DNA of 64,000 bases. Source: Faecalibacterium sp. I4-3-84. Lineage in GTDB: Bacteria; Bacillota; Clostridia; Oscillospirales; Ruminococcaceae. The stretch is taken from NCBI RefSeq assembly GCF_023347255.1, contig NZ_CP094466.1:372001-436000 (forward strand), given 5' to 3'. Shown here one piece after another: positions 59,429 to 64,000 of the stretch. Made by a program: the position numbers and the translations under genes. The notes beneath the pieces were generated by a model. That model worked only from the letters and a program-made list of their open reading frames with translations, did not search any database and was not told the DNA's origin. The first letter of the stretch is position 1. Every line of letters starts with the position of its first letter.

Positions 59429-60279
59429 AAAACGAGATTGAAGCTATGATTACGGACATTACAGCCACTACCGCCGAAGCGGAGGACTACACAGGCGAGG
59501 ACGGGCTTTTATACTGCGGCAAGTGCCATACGCCCAAAGAAGCCTACTTTGCAGAGGGAAAGACCTGTTTCGGGCGTGACCGCCACCCGACAGACTGCGA
59601 CTGCCAGCGGGCAGCCCGTGAAAAGCAGCAAGCCGCCGAAAGCCGACAGAAGCACCTTGAAAAAGTGGAGGACTTGAAACGCCGGGGCTTTACCGACCCT
59701 GCTATGCGGAACTGGACATTTGAGCATGACAACGGCAGAAACCCGCAGACCGAAACCGCCCGCTTTTATGTGGAGAGCTGGGAAACCATGCAGGCTGAAA
59801 ATATCGGCTACCTGTTTTGGGGCGGCGTGGGGACAGGAAAAAGCTACCTTGCCGCCTGTATCGCCAACGCCCTTATGGAGAAAGAGGTTGCCGTCTGTAT
59901 GACAAACTTTGCAACCATACTCAATGACCTTGCTGCCAGCTTTGATGGCAGGAACGAATATATTTCCCGCCTTTGCAGCTACCCCCTGCTGATACTTGAT
60001 GATTTTGGTATGGAGCGAGGAACAGAATACGGGCTGGAACAGGTTTACAGCGTGATTGACAGCCGTTACCGAAGCGACAAGCCGCTGATCGCCACGACCA
60101 ACCTCACGCTGGAGGAATTGCAGCACCCGCAGGACACGCCCCACGCCCGTATCTATGACAGGCTGACTTCCATGTGCGCCCCCGTCCGCTTCACGGGCAG
60201 CAACTTCCGAAAGGAAACCGCACAGGAAAAGCTGGAACGCTTAAAGCAACTGATGAAGCAGCGAAAGGAGAGCCTATGA
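59425..60279 (+). CDS. DnaC/IstB-like helicase loader
   Basis: ATPase of 284 residues. A zinc-ribbon-like start (LLYCGKCHTPKEAYF, CFGRDRHPTDCDCQ) precedes an AAA+ core: Walker A LFWGGVGTGKSYLAACIANA, Walker B PLLILDDFGMERGTEYGLEQ, sensor 1 PLIATTNLTLEEL and arginine finger region HARIYDRLTSMC. Loads the replicative helicase for the rep protein encoded just upstream; their genes overlap (ATGA). Confidence 0.88.
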   Translation: MKNEIEAMITDITATTAEAEDYTGEDGLLYCGKCHTPKEAYFAEGKTCFGRDRHPTDCDCQRAAREKQQAAESRQKHLEKVEDLKRRGFTDPAMRNWTFEHDNGRNPQTETARFYVESWETMQAENIGYLFWGGVGTGKSYLAACIANALMEKEVAVCMTNFATILNDLAASFDGRNEYISRLCSYPLLILDDFGMERGTEYGLEQVYSVIDSRYRSDKPLIATTNLTLEELQHPQDTPHARIYDRLTSMCAPVRFTGSNFRKETAQEKLERLKQLMKQRKESL

Positions 60280-60464
60280 CAGAAACGAAACAGACAAGCA
60301 CCACCAAAACAGACCGCCGCCCGGACTGTGTAACGGAAATCCGCATGGGCAACTCCGTCCTTACCGTTTCCGGCTTCTTCAAGCAGGGCGCAACCGATAC
60401 CGCAGCCGACAAGATGATGAAAGTGCTGGAAGCGGAAGCTGCTACACAAAAAACGGCGATTTGA
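60276..60464 (+). CDS. transposon-encoded protein TnpW
   Basis: 62-residue protein: DCVTEIRMGNSVLTVSGFFK followed by TDTAADKMMKVLEAE, the typical TnpW pattern found next to TnpX-like recombinases. ATG overlaps the DnaC-like stop. Possibly a directionality or regulatory factor. Confidence 0.78.
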   Translation: MTETKQTSTTKTDRRPDCVTEIRMGNSVLTVSGFFKQGATDTAADKMMKVLEAEAATQKTAI

Positions 60465-60575
60465 CCGACCATAAAGAAGCAGATTTGACGCTTTTGCCGC
60501 TATACAGACCGCCGCCCCATGTGGTACAATCAAGGTACGGAATAGTGGGGCTGGCTGTCGGAAACGGAGGATTTT

Positions 60576-62186
60576 ATGTTAAGACAGACCAACCAACAAC
60601 CAATTACCGCCCTTTACCCAAGACTTTCCCATGAGGACGAGCTGCAAGGCGAGAGCAATTCCATTTCCAACCAGAAGCGTATTCTTGAAACCTATGCAAA
60701 GCAGAACGGTTTTTCCAATCTGCGCTGGTACACGGACGACGGTTATTCTGGTGCGAACTTTCAAAGACCCGGTTTTCAAGCCATGCTTGCGGACATTGAA
60801 GCCGGAAAAGTCGGGACAGTTATCGTAAAGGATATGTCGAGGTTAGGGCGAAACTACCTGCAAGTGGGAATGTACACGGAAATGATTTTCCCACAGAAAG
60901 GTGTCCGCTTTATCGCTATCAATGACGGAGTGGACAGCGCACAAGGCGACAATGACTTTGCCCCGCTGCGGAATATCTTTAACGAATGGCTGGTGAGAGA
61001 TACGAGCAAGAAAATCAAAGCAGTAAAACGCTCAAAAGGCATGAGTGGCAAGCCCATCACAAGCAAGCCTGTGTATGGCTACCTCATGGACGAGGACGAA
61101 AATTTCATTATTGACGAGGAAGCTGCACCCGTAGTCAAGCAGATATACAACCTCTGCCTTGCCGGGAACGGTCCGACTAAGATAGCCCGTATGCTCACAG
61201 AGCAGCAAATCCTCACGCCGGGGACGCTGGAATACCGTAGGACGGGCAGCACCCGCCGCTACCACCCCGGCTATGAGTGCAAGTGGGCGACCAATACCGT
61301 TGTGCATATCCTTGAAAACCGGGAATACACAGGCTGTCTGGTAAACTTCAAGACAGAAAAGCTCTCTTACAAAGTCAAGCACAGTGTAGAAAATCCCCTG
61401 GAAAAGCAAGTGATTTTCGAGAACCACCACGAGCCTATCATAGACACCCAGACATGGGAACGGGTGCAGGAACTTCGCAAGCAGCGCAAACGCCCCAACC
61501 GCTATGATGAAGTGGGCTTGTTCTCCGGCATACTGTTCTGTGCGGACTGCGGTAGTGTCATGTATCAGCAGCGATACCAGACGGACAAGCGCAAGCAGGA
61601 CTGTTATATCTGCGGCAACTACAAGAAACGCACCCATGACTGTACGGCGCACTTTATCCGCACCGACCTCTTGACCGCTGGCGTACTCTCCAATCTGCGG
61701 AAAGTGACAAGCTATGCGGCAAAGCATGAAGCCCGGTTTATGAAGCTCTTGATTGAGCAGAACGAGGACGGGGGCAAGCGCAGGAACGCCGCCAAGAAAA
61801 AGGAACTGGAAGCCGCCGAGAAACGCATAGCCGAGTTATCCGCTATTTTCAAGCGGCTGTATGAGGACAGCGTGACCGGGCGCATATCAGACGAGCGTTT
61901 CACAGAGCTGTCGGCAGACTATGAAGCAGAACAACGGGAGCTGAAAGAAAGAGCCGCTGCTATCCAAGCGGAGCTTTCCAAAGCACAGGAAGCCACCGTG
62001 AACGCAGAAAAGTTTATGAATGTTGTTCGGCGGCATACCAGCTTTGAAGAACTTACCCCTACTCTGTTGCGGGAGTTTGTAGAGAAAATCGTTGTGCATG
62101 AGTGCAGCTATGACGAGAACAAGACCCGTAGGCAGGACATTGAGATTTATTATTCTTTTGTTGGCAAGGTGGACTTGCCCGAATAA
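60576..62186 (+). CDS. large serine recombinase (TnpX-like), integrase of the IME
   Basis: Site-specific recombinase of 536 residues. The N-terminal catalytic domain has the nucleophile in ALYPRLSHEDE (Ser about 18), SNSISNQKRILETYAKQNGF, and VIVKDMSRLGRNYLQVGMY with the catalytic Arg. The recombinase domain is KPVYGYLMDEDENFIIDEEA, with a zinc ribbon ILFCADCGSVMYQQ...CYICGNYKKRTHDC and a coiled coil (KKKELEAAEKRIAELSAIFK). Complete and probably active; TnpX-type enzymes cut at a 2-base core. It ends 87 bases from the right attachment site. Confidence 0.92.
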   Translation: MLRQTNQQPITALYPRLSHEDELQGESNSISNQKRILETYAKQNGFSNLRWYTDDGYSGANFQRPGFQAMLADIEAGKVGTVIVKDMSRLGRNYLQVGMYTEMIFPQKGVRFIAINDGVDSAQGDNDFAPLRNIFNEWLVRDTSKKIKAVKRSKGMSGKPITSKPVYGYLMDEDENFIIDEEAAPVVKQIYNLCLAGNGPTKIARMLTEQQILTPGTLEYRRTGSTRRYHPGYECKWATNTVVHILENREYTGCLVNFKTEKLSYKVKHSVENPLEKQVIFENHHEPIIDTQTWERVQELRKQRKRPNRYDEVGLFSGILFCADCGSVMYQQRYQTDKRKQDCYICGNYKKRTHDCTAHFIRTDLLTAGVLSNLRKVTSYAAKHEARFMKLLIEQNEDGGKRRNAAKKKELEAAEKRIAELSAIFKRLYEDSVTGRISDERFTELSADYEAEQRELKERAAAIQAELSKAQEATVNAEKFMNVVRRHTSFEELTPTLLREFVEKIVVHECSYDENKTRRQDIEIYYSFVGKVDLPE

Positions 62187-62273
62187 CCGCCCGACCTATC
62201 CGACATACCTCATGTGCCGGATAGGAACGGCAAAATTTTTTACACTTCTATTACTTCTTTATCACACATCAGT

Positions 62274-62278
62274 AAAAA
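62274..62278. other. right attachment core of the IME
   Basis: AAAAA in CATCAGTAAAAAGTCAGGG. ICE sequence (Maff2 3' part) begins here. Confidence 0.65.
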
Positions 62279-62367
62279 GTCAGGGTATGAAGCAGCTCAT
62301 GGCTGGCGGCGGTGTTGCCCTGATTGGCATCACCCTGATCCCCCTGCTGAGCGGTCTGTTCGGCTAA
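62274..62367 (+). pseudogene. Maff2-family membrane protein, 3' part
   Basis: KSQGMKQLMAGGGVALIGIT and LIPLLSGLFG, the second membrane helix of Maff2. Cut off from its start by the nested IME; see 52909-53030. Confidence 0.85.
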
Positions 62368-62509
62368 TCTTTTCCGGGCGGCGTCTGCCGCCCCGTACAT
62401 ATTTACTTGCAAGTGTTTCCAGCCCCTCCGTGGCAAACGGATTCTTATCACAAGAGGAAACGCATTGCAAATCGAATATTCACCTTTATACTGAAAGGAC
62501 GGTGCTATT

Positions 62510-62578
62510 ATGCAGATTCTGACTCACCTTATTTTTCTGCTCAACCTGCTCAAGACCCTTATCAACCATTTTTCTTGA
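62510..62578 (+). CDS. possible 22-residue hydrophobic peptide
   Basis: MQILTHLIFLLNLLKTLINH (then FS and stop), with AAAGGACGG 8-10 bases upstream. It lies between Maff2 and the TrbL-like gene. Could be a small membrane peptide or a translational leader for the next gene. Confidence 0.35.
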   Translation: MQILTHLIFLLNLLKTLINHFS

Positions 62579-62594
62579 TAGGTGGTGGCGCTGA

Positions 62595-63461
62595 GTGGAA
62601 ACAGTTCTCAAAGCGATCTCAGATTGGATCAAGTCGCTGCTGACAGCGGCGATCATGTCCAATCTTTCCGGCTTGTTTGATGATGTGAATACCCAAGTGG
62701 GCAACATCGCACAACAGGTCGGCACCAAACCATCCAGTTTTGAACCGAGAGTTTTTGCCATGATTGAAGCCCTCTCTCGAAATGTGGTGCTGCCCATTGC
62801 AGGCGTGATTTTGACCTTCATTGCCTGTTATGAATTGATTGAGATGATCACCCAGCATAACAACATGGCACAATTTGAACCTGCGCTGCTGATGAAATGG
62901 ATCTTCAAAACTGCCATTTCGGTCTGGATGATCTCCAACACTTTCGACATCATCATGGCGGTGTTCGATGTGACGCAGCAGGTGGTGGCAAATTCCAGCG
63001 GCATCATCAGCGGCAACACACGGGTGAACGACATCGGGCTTTCCATGTTGCAATCCAGCATGATGCAGATGGACGTAGGACCCTTGTTCGGACTGTTCTT
63101 GCAGTCCTTCTTCATCGGTATCACCATGCGCATCCTGTCCATCGTGATTTTCGTCATCGTCTACGGAAGAATGATTGAAATCTACATGATGGTCAGTCTG
63201 GCTCCAGTGCCCATGGCAACATGGGGCAACCACGAGCAATCCCATGTTGGACAGAACTATCTCCGTTCTCTGTTTGCGCTGGGATTTCAGGGCTTCCTGA
63301 TCCTGATCTGCGTGGCGATCTATGCCGTTCTGCTTCAGAATGTTGCCATATCCGGGGATGCCATCAACTCGATCTGGAGCATCGTGGGGTACACGGTGCT
63401 GCTATGCTTTACGCTGTTCAAGACTGGTTCCGTCGCCCGAAGCATTCTGGGCGCACACTAA
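62595..63461 (+). CDS. TrbL/VirB6-like conjugation membrane protein
   Basis: Polytopic protein of 288 residues with about six helices (NVVLPIAGVILTFIACYELI; ILSIVIFVIVYGRMIEIYMM; LGFQGFLILICVAIYAVLLQ) and the conserved SLAPVPMATWGNHEQSHVGQ loop typical of the VirB6-like proteins of Tn1549/CTn elements. It forms part of the inner-membrane transfer channel. GTG start at 62595 with GGTGG upstream. Confidence 0.85.
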   Translation: METVLKAISDWIKSLLTAAIMSNLSGLFDDVNTQVGNIAQQVGTKPSSFEPRVFAMIEALSRNVVLPIAGVILTFIACYELIEMITQHNNMAQFEPALLMKWIFKTAISVWMISNTFDIIMAVFDVTQQVVANSSGIISGNTRVNDIGLSMLQSSMMQMDVGPLFGLFLQSFFIGITMRILSIVIFVIVYGRMIEIYMMVSLAPVPMATWGNHEQSHVGQNYLRSLFALGFQGFLILICVAIYAVLLQNVAISGDAINSIWSIVGYTVLLCFTLFKTGSVARSILGAH

Positions 63462-63473
63462 GGAGGTGGAATT

Positions 63474-63836
63474 TTGGCAGCTTATATTTCCGTGCCGCGC
63501 GATTTCAGCAAGGTGAAGTCCAAAGTAGCCTTCAACCTGACCGCCCGGCAGCTTATCTGTTTTGGTGCAGCGGCAGTCGTAGGGGTGCCGCTGTTTTTTG
63601 TTCTGCGGGACACCGCTGGCAATTCCGGTGCTACCCTCGGCATGATGGCGGTCATGCTGCCCATGTTCTTTCTGGCCATGTATCAGAAGAACGGTCAGCC
63701 GGCTGAAAAGATCCTGCGGTACTACTTTCAGGCGCGCTTTGTTCGCCCGAAGGTGCGTCCGTACCAGACCCGCAATTACTATGCACTGCTTGTGAAGGGA
63801 GATGACGCCCATGATTCCGTTTCTGAAAAAGAATAA
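63474..63836 (+). CDS. PrgI-family conjugation protein (VirB3-like)
   Basis: Small membrane protein of 120 residues: AAYISVPRDFSKVKSKVAFN, two helices (LICFGAAAVVGVPLFFVLRD; LGMMAVMLPMFFLAMYQKNG), then a polar tail. PrgI proteins lie before the VirB4 ATPase and anchor it. TTG start at 63474 with GGAGGTGG upstream. Overlaps the next gene by 26 bases. Confidence 0.87.
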   Translation: MAAYISVPRDFSKVKSKVAFNLTARQLICFGAAAVVGVPLFFVLRDTAGNSGATLGMMAVMLPMFFLAMYQKNGQPAEKILRYYFQARFVRPKVRPYQTRNYYALLVKGDDAHDSVSEKE

Positions 63837-64000
63837 GGACGGCAGGAAGCCGCCCAAGTCCACGGTGCCCCGCACGGCACAGGAGAGCATTCCGTTCCAG
63901 CGGATGTTTGAGGACGGTACCTGCCGTGTCCGTCCCGGCTACTACACCCGCACCATCCAGTATCAGGATATCAACTATCAGTTGGCGCAGCAGGAGGACA
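63811..64000 (+). CDS. VirB4-like conjugation ATPase, 5' end only
   Basis: First 63 residues: MIPFLKKNKDGRKPPKSTVP, then SIPFQRMFEDGTCRVRPGYY and TRTIQYQDINYQLAQQED, the usual N-terminus of the VirB4/TraE ATPase that powers the transfer channel in this ICE type. The P-loop domain is beyond the window edge. ATG at 63811 lies inside the prgI gene. Confidence 0.85.
   Translation, partial: MIPFLKKNKDGRKPPKSTVPRTAQESIPFQRMFEDGTCRVRPGYYTRTIQYQDINYQLAQQED

Larger units (their letters stand above)
53031..62278. mobile_element. 9.2-kb integrative mobilizable element nested in the ICE Maff2 gene
   Basis: Joining the two Maff2 fragments across an AAA overlap (53031-53033 and 62274-62278) restores one frame reading GDNPSAKSQGMKQLMAGGG. 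Contents: ECF sigma/anti-sigma, sigma-like and helix-turn-helix regulators, an unknown gene, MobC, relaxase, small Cys-rich protein, replication initiator, DnaC-like protein, TnpW, TnpX-like recombinase. It has mobilization but no transfer channel genes, hence an IME. Confidence 0.88.

Overview
The window looks like the chromosome of a gut Firmicute of the Ruminococcaceae/Oscillospiraceae type, most like Faecalibacterium. This is an inference from the GC-rich core genes, the NfnAB/GltA-like pair, the nucleoid protein of the NA37 family, the SLH-domain protein and the Firmicute-type conjugation genes; no 16S gene is present. The left 36 kb is core chromosome and the right 27 kb is a stack of integrated mobile DNA.

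Core part (1-36.2 kb). In order: an AraC regulator divergent from an MFS transporter; a small PH-domain protein; a nucleoid-associated protein; a five-gene tRNA operon (Gly, Phe, Asp, Val, Gly) with a consensus promoter; a flavin-based NADPH/ferredoxin oxidoreductase pair; a class D-like sortase and a Na/Pi cotransporter; a MarR regulator with a heterodimeric ABC exporter; a LysR regulator divergent from a secreted FMN/FAD reductase; a MoxR ATPase with a VWA partner; an unrecognised 250-residue protein; an amidohydrolase; and an amino-acid ABC importer. The importer is preceded by a 26-codon leader peptide with two runs of three Cys codons and then an intrinsic terminator. That is a textbook attenuator layout and predicts a cysteine/cystine importer. 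Next come an SLH protein, a MacAB-like efflux operon and its two-component system. The efflux and regulator promoters share the same tandem operator exactly 33 bases upstream of the -10. A second two-component system (GHKL kinase and LytTR regulator) has its own direct-repeat site, and a Phd/RelE-type toxin-antitoxin pair follows.

Mobile part (37.1 kb to the end). Three 3' remnants of a tRNA-Ala(GGC) gene, one badly decayed and each next to a hairpin, mark serial insertions at a tRNA site. The first remnant starts an element whose RepA_N-type initiator gene is broken by a nonsense codon and whose parA is reduced to a stub. Behind it lie a large HD-GHKL (Hsp90-like) ATPase with a companion reading frame that looks frameshifted from it, a DUF4143 ATPase and a serine recombinase without its catalytic domain. 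The second clear remnant starts a larger ICE: a repA split by an IS110-family insertion, parA, parB, small accessory genes, DUF3846, PcfB, a VirD4 coupling protein, Maff2, a TrbL/VirB6-like protein, PrgI and the start of a VirB4 ATPase.

Nested element. The Maff2 gene of this ICE is cut in two by a 9.2-kb integrative mobilizable element. It encodes an ECF sigma/anti-sigma pair with its own ECF-type promoter, Tn916-like regulators, MobC and a relaxase, a replication initiator, a DnaC-like loader, TnpW and a TnpX-like serine recombinase. It is therefore an element riding inside the conjugation operon of another. The ICE continues past the right edge.
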